The position numbers and the translations under genes are program-made. Positions 11,450-23,639 of a stretch of DNA of 64,000 nucleotides are shown here, piece by piece. Below the pieces are notes generated by a model, which was given only the letters and a program-made list of their open reading frames with translations, ran no database searches and was not told the origin of the DNA. This DNA comes from Liolophura sinensis (Eukaryota > Mollusca > Polyplacophora > Chitonida > Chitonidae). Location: positions 21,651,788-21,715,787 of the forward strand of contig NC_088302.1 of the NCBI RefSeq assembly GCF_032854445.1. The letters are read 5' to 3'. Every line of letters begins with the position of its first letter. Positions within the stretch are counted from its first letter, which is position 1.

Positions 11450-13485
11450 TACGTAAGCATTAAATAATAGGCCTTATATAATATTACTCATTAAAAGGCA
11501 CTCACCATTCGATCAGGGTAATTGGGAATTTAGGGACATTGGGCAATTCTACAGTCATCCATGAATCCAGAACCCGATTGGGCACATAGAGCGAATCTAC
11601 ATTCAGAATCAAATATATAGACATTCAGATCCATTGCTCTGCGTTCAATTTACCATTCAGAGCCAACTTGAATTTGGCATGCAGTCAGTTTGGCATTCAG
11701 AGTCAATGAGGTTGTCGGAACAAATGCCTTTTTAAATAATGGATTAGCGAGGGTCATTTATTTCAATGGCAGCGCCGTCTACGAGACTAAACGTTATTAA
11801 AACCGTATAGGAGGAGCAAAACACCCCCCCCCCCCCCAAAAAAAAAAATACCGGTACATAACAGCCCAAAATGTCCCAACCTTAGGTTTTAGGCAATGTT
11901 ATCACAATAAATTTTGCTTATTTGACATTTTTTGCGACAGATTTGCTTTCCAAATCAGTCTCTTTTTTTTCTAATTTATCAGTTGAGAGTTTTGAAGAAA
12001 ATGATATTAAAAATACTTGTTAAATAAAGTTGGCGTGTTGGATGTTAGAATTCTTACGGTCTTTATTAGGGTTTGATAGCTATGTTAAGAGTATGCAAGC
12101 AAGCACATAAGCAAACAAAGAAATTAAATCTCATTTTTCTTTAAAGAATGTAGCGAATGTAAAAAAAAAACCTCAGCTGAATATCCAAAGGTGGTATTTC
12201 TCGACTGAGTGTTTTCGAGTCCAAGATTTGCGGTGTAATTTTTCTCCTGAGATTGGCTGTTTCCTGTTTTCAATGTCATGATGAATGTTAGCTGTTTATC
12301 TATATTTGCCTACGCAAAACTCACGACAATCAACAAAGAGCAACACGTCCCGAGACCTCAATGTTTCACCTGATGGCAACCATGCACTGAGCACAACCAT
12401 CACGACGACGCTTTTTTAAACCTCCAAGTGTGTAGTAGAGCAGTATAGATGCTCACTTGATAGAGGTGTAAGATGGAGGACCAGTGTATTATAGAGACAC
12501 ATCCTGTACAGAGCTCGTTTCTGACGGTTCCCACGTTGAGTAGGTATTGCCTCGGGCAGTCTCACCGCACTGCGTGTCTATTTCTGTCAAACTGACTCTA
12601 ATTATAAGCGAGCCTAATGACTCACATAGGAACTCGACTCTTACACGGCTACTAGCTGGTTCATCGATTGGGCAGTGACTCTACAAGCTCTGCTGATCCA
12701 CGATTCTCTGCTGAACCAGCTATAAAGTTTGCTGCCAAAAAAAAAAAAAAAAAAAACAGGAGGGGAGAAAATGTATTTCGTGAAAAGAGATGAAACAAAG
12801 GTGACATCAACCAATCGGTATTTTGCATCATAACTCCAGCTGTTTTCTTTTTATTGGCTCGGATTGCAAAGGTCTAAAAATAACCGATACATGCATCTGC
12901 TGTATTATTGGACCTGTAACTCGTCATGCGCATCATCAGATACAGGTCTACACTAACGCCTTGAATCGTTAGTCTATTCTAGTGCAATAATTAGCATTGG
13001 GCGTCTTGCATCAACCGTATTGCAGATACATGCATAGTTATACTGTCATAAAACTGAACTGTTATATGTACACAACTTTAATAATGGTAAATCTAACATG
13101 GAGCTAAAACGTTTATAATATTGCTTAATCACTTTCTGTATAGTGATAGTATTTTAACACTTCACAAACTGCTTAGGAAATATTGGTGTCTAGCACTGTA
13201 TCTTATGTCAAATTAACACTTTTATGTGTTATGTTCAGCATAACAAATGTTAAAAATCTCGTATTCCAACACTATGTTACAACTGGAAAACAATCATTTC
13301 CCGGTGGAACATTTTAAAATCTTGCCACTCACATTTTACAGCAACATGTTGTAAAGCTTTAACACTTAAAAAATGTGACAATTTTACATAATTGCGTCGT
13401 AAGAGTACACTCTTCCCCTTACCGTGGTGGATGAACGAGGCGCTCTCTTTTGCTAGCTACACTGTATAGTGTCGTTACATGTGAG
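11450..13485. other. No gene recognised; homopolymer tracts
   Basis: AT-rich DNA with a C14/A9 block near 11823-11848 and an A20 run near 12738-12758. A loose repetition of CATTCAGANYCAA occurs at 11595-11705. No coding or RNA gene was seen. Confidence 0.45.
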
Positions 13486-13640
13486 GCAGTGGTTATAACT
13501 GGCGCCTGTCTTCTGTTGCAGTGGTTATAACTGGCCCCTGTCCTCTGTCACGGTGGTTATAACTGGCGCCTGTCCTCTGTTGCAGTGGTTACAACATGCG
13601 TCTCTCCTCTGTCCTTGTGGTTATAATAAGTTATATATAA
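13486..13640 (+). repeat. 32-bp minisatellite, short block
   Basis: About four and a half copies of GCAGTGGTTATAACTGGCGC, then CTGTCCTCTGTT. The period is 32 bp, the same as the large array that begins 65 bp further on, although the unit sequences differ. Confidence 0.9.
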
Positions 13641-13704
13641 GTATCTTGTGTCGCGGTGGTTACGCAAAGAGCATGTTTCTTAAAAACTACCGATTCACTT
13701 TAAT

Positions 13705-16110
13705 TTGAATATGACATGATCGTGGCACACGTATTGGTGAATATGGCAGGATCGTGGCACACGTACTGCTGAATATGGCAGGATCGTGGCACACGTGTTG
13801 GTGAATATGGCAGGATCGTGGCACACGTATTGGTGAATGTGACAGGATCGTGGCACACGTATTGGTGAATATGACATGATCGTGGCACACGTATTGGTGA
13901 ATATGTCAGGATCGTGGCACACGTACTGCTGAATATGGCAGGATCGTGGCACACGTATTGGTGAATATGTCAGGATCGTGGCACACGTATTGGTGAATAT
14001 GGCAGGATCGGGGCACACGTATTGGTGAATATGGCAGGGTCGGGGCACACGTATTGGTGAATATGTCAGGATCGTGGAACACGTATTGGTGAATATGGCA
14101 GGATCGTGGCACACGAATTGGTGAATATGACAGGATCGTGGCACACGTATTGGTGAATATGTCAGGATCGTGGCACACGTATCGGTGAATATGACAAAAT
14201 TGTGGTGCACGTATTGTAGGATACTCCAGGGTTGTGATAAACATATTATTGATTGTTGAAGGATAGTGGGAAAATGTATTGGTGCATTTGTCAGAATCGT
14301 GGTAAACGTATTGGTGAATGTGACATGATAATGGAAAACGTATTGCTGAATATCGCATGATAATGGAAAACGTATCGTTGTATATCGCATGATAATGGAA
14401 AACGTATTGTTGAATGCCTAATGATGCTGGAAAACATATTGTTGAATGTTGCTTGATGTTGCCTGGAAAACGTATTGTTCAATATCACATATTAATGGAA
14501 AACGTATTGTTGAATGTCGGGTGATAATGAAAAACGTATTGTTGAATGTCCTATGATAATGGAAAACGTATTGTTGAATGTCATATGATGCTGGAAAACG
14601 TATTGTTGAATGTCATATGATGCTGGAAAACGTATTGTTGAATGTTGCTTGATGTTGTCTGGAAAACGTAGGCCTACTATTGAATGTCGCATGATAATGG
14701 AAAACGTATTGTTGAATGTCGCGTGATAATGAAAAACGTATTGTTGAATGTCCTATGATAATGGAAAACGTATTGTTCAATAGCACATAGTAATGGAAAA
14801 CGTATTGTTGAATGTCCTATGATAATGGAAAACGTATTGTTGAAAATCCTATGATAATGGAAAACGTATTGTTGAATGTCATATGATGCTGGAAAACGTA
14901 TTTTTGAATGTCATATGATGCTGGAAAACGTATTGTTGAATGTCATATGATGCTGGAAAACGTATTGTTGAATGTCATTTGATGCTGGAAAACGTATTGT
15001 TGAATGTTGCTTGATGCTGCCTGGAAAACGTGTTGTTGAATATGGCATAATGATGGAAAACGTGAATGTCGCCTCATAGTGGGATACGTACTGTTAAATG
15101 TCTCATCATAGTTGAAAACGTATTGTTGAATGTCGCATCATAGTTGAAAACGTACTGTTGAATGTCGCATCATAGTGGAAAATGTATTGGTGAATATCGC
15201 ATCATAGTGGAAAACTTATTGGTGAATGTTGCGTCATAGTGGAAAACGTATTGATGAATGTGACAACTCAGTGGCAAACTTATTATTGAAGGTAACAAGA
15301 TAGTGGCAAACGTGTGGTTCAGTGTGACAAGAAAGTGATACGATAGTGACGTACTGGTTAATATAACGGAATTGTTACAAATTAAAATCATTGGTGAATA
15401 TGGCAGCATCGTGGTACACTTTAGGTGGGTGTGACAGAATCGTGGCAAAAGTATTGGTAAATGTGACAGGACAGTGCAAAACGTATTGGTGAATGTGGCA
15501 GAAATGTGGCCAAATCATTGATGAATGTGACAAAACCAATGAATTGTGACAAAAACATTGGATAATGTGACAGGATAGTGGCAAAAGCATTGGTCAGTGT
15601 GATAGGATCGTAACAAAGGCATAAGTGAAGGTGACACAATTGTGACAAAAGCATTTGTCAATTTGACAGGGTCGTAGCAGAGGCATAAGTGAATGTGACA
15701 GAATTGTCACAAAAGCATTAGTGAATGTGACAGAATAGTGGCAAAAGCACTGATGAATGTGACAGGATAGTGGCAAAAGCACTGGTGAATGTGACAAAAA
15801 CGTGTTAAAGTCGTGTTAAACATATAGTTTAATGTGACGGGATAGTGGCTAAAGCATTGGTAAATGTGATAGGATCGTAGCTATAACGGGATATTGTTGT
15901 GTGTGTCGGATTCGTGGTATACGTTTTGGGCAATGAGGCAGGATGCTGCTTGGCCTACGTATTTGTGAATAATTCAGGATGGTGGTAAACGTATAATCAT
16001 ATCTGAATGTGACAGGATCATGACACACGTATTCATTTATAGTACTTGTATTAGGAGAATTCAGAAGAATTTGTGTAAAAGCGTTGGTGAGTGTGACAGG
16101 ATCATGTTGA
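13705..16110 (+). repeat. 32-bp minisatellite array, about 75 copies, three variant blocks
   Basis: The period is 32 bp throughout. Block 1 (about 13705-14215) has the unit GATCGTGGCACACGTATTGG, then TGAATATGGCAG. Block 2 (about 14230-15290) has GATAATGGAAAACGTATTGT, then TGAATGTCCTAT. Block 3 (about 15290-16110) has GACAGGATAGTGGCAAAAGC, then ATTGGTGAATGT, and decays to the right. Because 32 is not a multiple of three and the minus strand of the unit lacks stops, long overlapping frames (up to 231 residues) arise in all three minus-strand frames; these are not called as genes. Confidence 0.95.
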
Positions 16111-17865
16111 GCGTGTCATGACCATCATTTGTAAGCGAACTGACACATGTGAATCGTGCATATATTTTGTGTATATAACTACTTCTGAGATAATTATACT
16201 TTTGCTGGACGAGCTGAATCAACGTACCTCTGCAGACGCCTCTCACATAGTGCTGCGGTGTTTATTCCTGCGCCCTGCCTTTGATGTCGGGTTCTGAAGA
16301 TCAGGTCAACTCAAAAAGTGATCAGACGATTTCGAACATGAAGTCGTAATTACTCGATCACGAAACATTATAAATTGTTTTTGATGTATTTATGCAAGGT
16401 TTGCTTTAAGCTGGATTCAGTAGATCTGAACATGAATAGTTTCCGAGAAAAGCCATCCCACCCCAATCCGCCAAGAATAAAAAAAAAATCGCGCACTAAA
16501 GTTTTGTTAAAGGAGGACGGTCATATAGCACGGGAGGAATTCGCGCCGCAATATAGGCTAGCTCGAGTAGTCTAACAGTTACATGTGTTTGCACCAAACT
16601 CCGGCGCTCGTGCTTAACTCTTGGTTTCATCCGTTATACAACGCGTATAAATCTTAATTAAGCCCCACTATAAGACTCAGCGATCTAGTTCCCTAAGTCC
16701 CCCAAGGCTGCTCACGGTCCATCAACAGTTTCCTGTCTCCGTAGGGTTTATATACCAACTATGTGGCCAGACTTCGGAACACTGGCCATATGGCACTCTG
16801 TTATCGGCACTCGGTGCCTATAATGGTTCACACTTACACACAATGTCAACGTGTGCATGGACTACATGTACTTACTTACACACACACCACAATGCCTTGT
16901 ACAACGATCAGCGCGCACGTGAGCCGTTACACACGTAAACTGAAACGAAATGAATCTTTAAATTTGTTCTATAATTTTCTCTTTCGTATTGCGAACGATT
17001 AAATATGTAAAGCAGAATTCTCGTAAGATAAAAACAACATCCCCCCCCCTTTACAATAAAACAAAAAACAAAACAAAACAAAACAAAAAATCGAACAAAC
17101 AAACACACAAGACATTTTACCATCTAGTAGCAAGCATGCACCTCTGTCATTTGATCTGGATTACGTAGTCTTTTTTTAAAGTATTCTAAAATTTCACCTA
17201 CTGTAGTATATGCATGCAAAATCCCAGCTTACAGCTCTATATACTGAACTGTGCAGAAATGCCGGGTGTAACTTAGTCTACAGACTGTATACGTCCTATA
17301 TACTTGTATGGAAGTTAAAGAATATGCATGTACATATAAATATAATATCTTTATCAATATCCAACTAAGGTCAAGTCTGATCATTTTTATAAAGCTCTAG
17401 TTCCAACTGCATGTAGCGTGGTGCCGCATGCAAACACGCGAGACCGCTGCGTTAATTATGTCTGACGTCATGCATGACGGCAACGCCACGTCACGTGATG
17501 TGGTCAGCTGTAGTGCCAATGTTGCGGACTAACGTTGGCGTATAATTAAATAGGCCCCTACCGACAATATAATCTAATCTAATCATGTATTAAAACCGTG
17601 ACGGACTACCTGCACGAGGGAGATGCACACGTACGTAGCTATATTTCGGCATGAGAGATTCATAATCCGACATGCAGCTGTCACGATCGAAGCTCAATAA
17701 GCTGCTTAGCACCATCAACATATAGTAAATGAGAGAAATTGTACAAGCTTTCAGCCTATAAAACTTCTAAGGCTTCAGTTACAGTAAAAAAAATACAATG
17801 AAGATCCATTCATTTTATCTGGATTAATTAAAGCCATAATACACATAGCTTCGATGTATACCACA
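16111..17865. other. No gene recognised
   Basis: AT-rich sequence with a short CAAAA-rich low-complexity stretch near 17055-17105. No supported feature. Confidence 0.45.
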
Positions 17866-18165
17866 GTATCGTGGAATGGACTTATATAAAACGATATTGG
17901 TCCGCGCAGTATTTCTTTGTCATTACATTTTAACATACATCTTGAAAACACATAGTGTGTACATATTACAAAGTATCGTGAAGTAGGCTTACATTAAACG
18001 ATATTGGCCCACGCAGTTTTTCTTTGTCATGAAATTTTAACGTGCATGTTAAATACACAGTGTGGATATATTGCAATGCATCGTTGAGACGGCCTGCCGA
18101 AAACGATATTGGCCGGACAGGCATGCTGTTTTTCTTTGTCATTTAAATTTAACATGTTTACTGAT
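17866..18165 (+). repeat. Three tandem copies of a 107-bp unit
   Basis: The markers GTATCGTGGAATGG, AAACGATATTGG and TTTCTTTGTCATT recur in order starting at 17866, 17973 and 18078, with spacings of 107 and 105 bp. The copies are diverged, the third most. Confidence 0.85.
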
Positions 18166-19491
18166 TACGTATGATTCATATTTGTTTACGTCTGTGTGTG
18201 TGAACTTGAAAAACACGTCACCCTTCTCTCATGGTGTATTGAGTTGCCTCAAGCAGTCTATGCGCGTATACAGACGTCTATATGTCAGAATATAACGCAA
18301 GTCGTTGCAATGTGTATACCCTTGAGTTATAATAATCGCTGCATGCGGCATCCATACGCGTGGCATATAAGTATTGGAACTTTGATTGTCGTAGACATTG
18401 CTATACAAGAGGCATATGTAGCCTTGATAGTGCTTGGCAATGGCCTGATTTAGGTCTACTGTAGGAATGGATATTGTATGTCCATCATATATACGTCTGC
18501 AAATGAGGGTTAGGGGCAGATGAAATAAAAATTGACGTAGTTGTGTTAAGGAGAGGGAGGTCTCCTGAAGTACAAACAGAACGGCTGTGCCGCAGTATAT
18601 GCCTAACGGCCCGGCCGTGTTGACACGCTGGTCTCGGGCCTTTACTGCCATCACGTACCCCGCCTATACGGCCGACCAAAACTGGGCGCATTTTGATCCC
18701 AAACCTGCCATCTAAAGCGGGTCGTGTTTGAAGAAGGCTTGAAGAAAGGACACGTTTTTTGTGTGTGACATGTTTATTGTAGAATAGAATAAAATAAACT
18801 CGGCTATGTATACTGATACGATACGGACAAATGTTGCATGCATTTACGTGTGGAATGACCACCGAACGCATACGCGGCTATAGCCAAGCTAGCCTTTGTG
18901 ATACATGTTTGCGGTACTATACGTACTCTTTCGGTTAATCCAGAATAATTTAGAAGAATTGATATACTTCGACTAATCTAGCTCTGTCAACAATGCGAAT
19001 ATAGCGCTTGGTTGGAATGCTAAGCCCAGTCGGTAATGCATTATATGTAGAAAAACGCCCGAGAAGAACACACCACGGGTGAGATGGTCCGATATGAAAT
19101 GACACACCTATACGGTTCACGGTTATCGCCCTTGTACCGGACAATTAATACGCGTTGTGCCATTGGGCAAGGATCTTGCAGCATAGCTGTTCTATGGGAT
19201 ACATGTCCACGAAACTGGCAGAGGGCCGGGAAAATCAAAATACTGAAGAGATAATAAAATGTCTGAATAAAAACAAGTGTAAACATGTGCACGTAACATT
19301 TCAGGGTGTTTTGGCTGATGATATTCTCTAGCAAACAATTCCACTCAGGATAGCTATAATCCGAAAGAACAGAATGTGCCTCCACCCAGCAGGAAAGCAC
19401 CTTCTGTACAAAGGCGAGTTGAATTTCATCAATATGTTTTATTCAAATTTGACAGAATGTGTAGAGATTGAATATATACTGTCAACAGAAT
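18166..19491. other. No gene recognised
   Basis: Overlapping minus-strand open frames of 141 and 128 residues (18229-18871) show no domain, signal peptide or splice framework and are treated as chance. Several ACAGAATGT motifs near 19380-19495 resemble the interior of the adjacent MITE-like element. Confidence 0.4.
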
Positions 19492-19673
19492 GTCTGTTGT
19501 CTTCAGTGGTGCAAGAGTGCATTCTGTTATTGCAGCGGATTATTCTGTTAAATATAGCACACACATTCTGTTAATTTAACATGAACAATGTGTCAGACCA
19601 ACAGAATAATATGTTGAATATGACACAATGTTATTACACAGGATACCTTTTTTGCACCACTCAGACAACAGAC
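19492..19673. mobile_element. MITE-like element
   Basis: About 180 bp bounded by inverted repeats. The left end reads GTCTGTTGTCTTCAGTGGTG and the reverse complement of the right end reads GTCTGTTGTCTGAGTGGTGC. The interior is AT-rich with repeated ATTCTGTTA and CAACAGAAT motifs and no coding capacity. A relative lies at 26975-27169. Confidence 0.6.
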
Positions 19674-19753
19674 TTTCTCTTAAAATTAATTAACAGATTA
19701 TAATTTTTTAGTGTAAAGCAAAACCTTACACAATTGACCGTTGGGACTGAATG

Positions 19754-19779
19754 CATGCGAAATAACGTGACCGGAAGTA

Positions 19780-19861
<82 letters not shown>

Positions 19862-19896
19862 CAATGTCCACCCGGTCACGTCGGGATAGTCGCATG
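19754..19896. repeat. Palindrome enclosing a (TA)n tract
   Basis: The left arm CATGCGAAATAACGTGACCG is matched, inverted, by CCGGTCACGT...TCGCATG on the right (19872-19896; the 10-bp core ACGTGACCGG is perfect). Between them is an uninterrupted (TA)n run of about 76 bp at 19783-19858. It could be a small MITE whose centre has expanded, or a cruciform-forming microsatellite. Confidence 0.7.
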
Positions 19897-20085
19897 ATAG
19901 CACTTTACTTTATATTATTAATTGTTTAAAGCATACATATTTATCACATGCTCATAATTTCTACGCATGCCTTAAGCCTGGACAAGGGTGTTCGACAGTG
20001 ATTTTAACGGGCATGTAAACAGGCCTTATAAACAAACACGCAGGTCAAAATTGTTTTGTCTTTCATGCGTGCATGGAACGTTTCG

Positions 20086-20092
20086 TATATAT

Positions 20093-20183
<91 letters not shown>
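20086..20183. repeat. (AT)n microsatellite
   Basis: Nearly pure (AT)n of about 98 bp with two TATAAATA interruptions at its left end. Frames of alternating Ile and Tyr across it are artefacts. Confidence 0.97.
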
Positions 20184-20187
<4 letters not shown>

Positions 20188-20434
20188 TAATGAAGAATGA
20201 ATTTATTCAGTAAATTAAGAAACCTGAAGAATCGATAGAAAATTGAATTGATAGAATGATCCAAATGTTCAGAGAGAGAACACGCAAATGAGACATGCAT
20301 GTGTAGGCCATAGGGTATAAGTGTGAATGCGTGGACACGTGCATGTATTATATATGTATATATACTACGTGAACTTCTCTTATTGACACATTAGCTATTA
20401 TCATCTCACTTATATTTAATGAAAGTGTAATTGA

Positions 20435-20577
20435 TATTTATTTGATTGGTGTTTTACGCCTTGCTGAAGAGTATTTCACTTATGCATGGCGGCCAGCATT
20501 ATAGTGGGAGGAAACCGGGCAACACCCGCGGGAAACCCAAGACCATCCATAGGTTGGTGAAAGGCCTTCCCACGTAT
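20435..20577 (-). repeat. SINE group A, head truncated
   Basis: Minus-orientation copy beginning TATTTATTTGATTGGTGTTT and running through GCGGCCAGCATTATAGTGGG to CCTTCCCACGTAT. The tRNA-like head is absent. Confidence 0.85.
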
Positions 20578-21914
20578 ATTTTAAGTTGGCCTACTAAAGT
20601 CGCAAGACACTAAATACTAGTCTACCCAAAGTTCTAAAATGAACGTATGCATGGATGCTGATAAGTAAGTATATATTTGTCATCCGTATATACATATATA
20701 TGCGGATTGGACAAAGGAAAGAATTCATTTTCAGCATTTGGAAGCCATGACCGCTTTCGTGAATAATGTGAAAATTTTCACTGAAGTATTTCACAACGCA
20801 ATGAATCGCGACGTGTGTGCATGTCTACATATATCTAGCCTGCTTCATATAAAGTACGATGAAATCAAAACACACTTTACAGCTCACTCAACTGGAGTCA
20901 TATATGAATCATAAGGTACACACATCAGCCGTTCTGCCGGTCATATACATGTGTGCAAGTACACTGGGGTTATATTCTCATTTATCAATCGGTGGTTATC
21001 AGAGCGTGGTATGCACTCTCTTATTATATAGGTGTATGTGTCTAGATATGTATGTCGCTCTTCGGTTACTCGTCCAGTTGCTGATGTACGTCACCAACAG
21101 GTATATGCGCTTTGCTACATCGGCCAAGACCGGTGTGCGGCCACGCAGTCTACATATATAGACCTTCACACATGCAAAAGAGGCGAGGAGAAAAGCCTGC
21201 AGCCATTTTCTCTACGAAGAACAATTGGATGGGAGACGTATATATATATATATACACGCCTATAAGTTTAGTCTGTTACGTAGGCCTATGTGGTTTATAC
21301 GCTTAGCTATGACGTACTGTTTTGTAATTTATGCAGTTCAATGGATTATTCATAAAAAAATATCTGTATGGCTAAACTGGAATATTGTAGGAAATAAGTC
21401 ATAATTTATGTCCATGCACCAGGAAAAGTGCACGTGTACGTTAACCGGACTGGTGTATAGTCTACATATATATTGTAGTGATTTGTTTGGTTTTCATTCG
21501 GATATATATAAAGAGTGTTTGATAATAAGAAGTTGTGTATTACGCGGATATGCAATCAACATTACATAAAACAAATATATTATAAACTTATAAATATGTG
21601 TATATAAATGATCTATAATATTCATTTTCCAAATAATGAATTCATTTCATTTTGTGCCGGGGCATATAGAAAGACAAAATAAGAAAGTGTATGTAAAGAT
21701 ATTTCCAATGTTCGATCCACTGAAGAGCATCAGTGAAGTTAGCGCTGTGTTATTTCAAAACACATAATTAATTTTCTGATATAATGCATTAAGTATGGAA
21801 CGATTTTGTTCCTTTTTGTTGTATGTTTAACACGATTTGCCAGGAATACTGGGAATATTAAATTTCTTTCACTGTGGATAGAACTTGTGGAGAGTTGTCT
21901 TCTCCTAACCTGTC
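20578..21914. other. No gene recognised
   Basis: AT-rich sequence with short (TA)n runs near 21238-21254. No supported gene. Confidence 0.45.
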
Positions 21915-22199
21915 AAGATGAGGCAGACGGGAGCACCTGTTCATTTTGGGATGGGGGGAAATCAGGCGCGCTTTATCCCAAACACACACCTGTCAAACAC
22001 GCCGGTATTGTCCCGTCTGCCTCTGGTCAGTCTGCCCCAGTCAAGGGCAACACCCGATCTGGTCGCCCTTACGGGGCAACCGCCCCCGGGCACGCGTCGG
22101 CGTCACCTGCCCGGTCATATATATGGCGGTCATTACAAAGGCTTCCATGGCAAAATCCACTCAGTGCTACAATAACAAGCCAGGTAATGTCCGATTCTA
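21915..22199 (+). other. GC-rich island, possible exon
   Basis: A sharp rise in GC content in AT-rich surroundings. Three plus-strand frames stay open across it: one of 132 residues entering from 21806, one of 85 from the ATG at 21918 and one of 84 from 21946. A donor-like CCAG/GTAATG occurs at 22183. No frame shows a recognised domain. It may be an exon, a CpG-rich regulatory element or neither. Confidence 0.25.
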
Positions 22200-22689
22200 A
22201 TTAGCTTACCAACACGACTCCTGCCAGGTGACGTCTCTAGTGGACTGTTATTCATACCAAATGTTCTAGAATATTAGCTTCGTTTTGAGACTTGACAAGG
22301 TACGAATTGGTGGGCTTGAAATGATGCTGGCACAGATATCACATGTACTTAAAGGTTATATTACAGTGCTTTACTAGACTGTGTACTATTCCCTTTACCG
22401 TGCACGGTGCCTTCTCTCCCTGTAACAGACGTGTATATACATGTGCGCTTTTCCCTAATTACAGAGTTCTCCTAAACATCTAATGTAGCCCATACGGTGT
22501 ATGTCGACTTTCCCCAAGTAATGTACAGCTTTCTCAACTCCATGTGTTCAGTACTGGCATGTTACATATATAAAATACGTTTTTCATGTATTGGGTGGCA
22601 TCTAAACTGATCTGGTGATATGACCCTTTCTGAGTCGAATTAGCTCCATTGAATTACTCAGATTTTTGAGGCAATTGCCCCCAACTTTT

Positions 22690-23110
22690 CTCTGAGTGTA
22701 TAATTGGGCTGTACCTTCTCCCATGTGTAGTTGTACCTTCACATAACCGAGCTACCGTCATCCTAAAATTGCGGAGTACCTTCTCCCAGTCTTCTTGTAC
22801 CCTCACACATCTGAGCCACCGTCATCCTGTAACTTATTGTTTACTACCTTCTTCCATGCGTTGTTGTACCTTCACACATCTGTTGTACCTTCACCCTATA
22901 TGTAATTGTGCAGTGCATTCACCCGTATATGCAGCATACATCATGTGTACCTTCATCCGTGTGCATAACCTTTACAGGTATACAATACCTTCAGCCTTGA
23001 GCTTTAGACCTCTCCCTTTGCTCAGTACCTTTAATTCATCTGTGTGCAGTATACCTTCATCCGTGTACAGCATCATCACACGTATGTAGTACCTTCTCCC
23101 ATATGCAGTA
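22690..23110 (+). repeat. Degenerate tandem repeat (GTACCTTCWCCCAT family)
   Basis: Variants of GTACCTTCTCCCATGTGTAG recur at irregular spacing of roughly 25-60 bp. It looks like an old, eroded minisatellite, and weaker traces extend left to about 22380. Confidence 0.6.
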
Positions 23111-23394
23111 TTTAGTCTTTTAATACGATGCCAGTTTTGCTATTTCACTTCAGTTTTGACATTTCCTTGAGGCCACTATCCAACAACTCCAATGAGCTGG
23201 TTCCCGTAAACACCACCATTACTAATACATACATGCCTTTTGACCCAGTCACTTTGTTTGTAAATACTTACAAATGGTGCTTTAATCGTAGCGAACTTAT
23301 ACATTTATACTGGTATCCATTAAGCCCAAGGTGTAAATGTAGAAATGCTAGAAAAATACAGAAAGCTAACAAGGCTCACTGAATTTATACTGGT

Positions 23395-23421
23395 TTTTAT
23401 TTATTTATTTATTTATTTTGG
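23395..23421. repeat. (TTTA)n microsatellite
   Basis: Six TTTA units, like the tails of minus-orientation SINEs, but no SINE body follows. Confidence 0.8.
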
Positions 23422-23639
23422 ATGATTCTCTGTGTTTTCTTTATTCAATCAACTGAATAATGGTTAACACGTATTATCTAATTTAAAGTTCAGTTCTATA
23501 TATAGTAGGGTCTATGTTGGATTCTTTATGTATCAGCCTGTATGCACTCACGCGTGAAAAGCGCGCATCTTCACTGTCCACTGGTAATCTCCGCGACACG
23601 ACGATGTGGAATGCTGCCACGTTTATACAAATAAAGGTG

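Noticed and set aside
13140-13400. Possible MITE with TTTAACACTT motifs
   Set aside because: Motifs recur but no consistent inverted ends could be aligned.
13687-14390. Long overlapping minus-strand frames, up to 231 residues
   Set aside because: They track the 32-bp minisatellite exactly and exist in all three frames; a stop-free unit is sufficient explanation.
13705-16110. CRISPR-like appearance
   Set aside because: Repeats are directly adjacent without unique spacers and the sequence is from an animal genome; this is a minisatellite.
18229-18871. Overlapping minus-strand frames of 141 and 128 residues
   Set aside because: No domain, signal peptide or splice framework; length is within chance for this composition.
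19661-20300. Ile/Tyr-repeat frames
   Set aside because: Translation of (TA)n microsatellites; the same holds at 33.5 kb.
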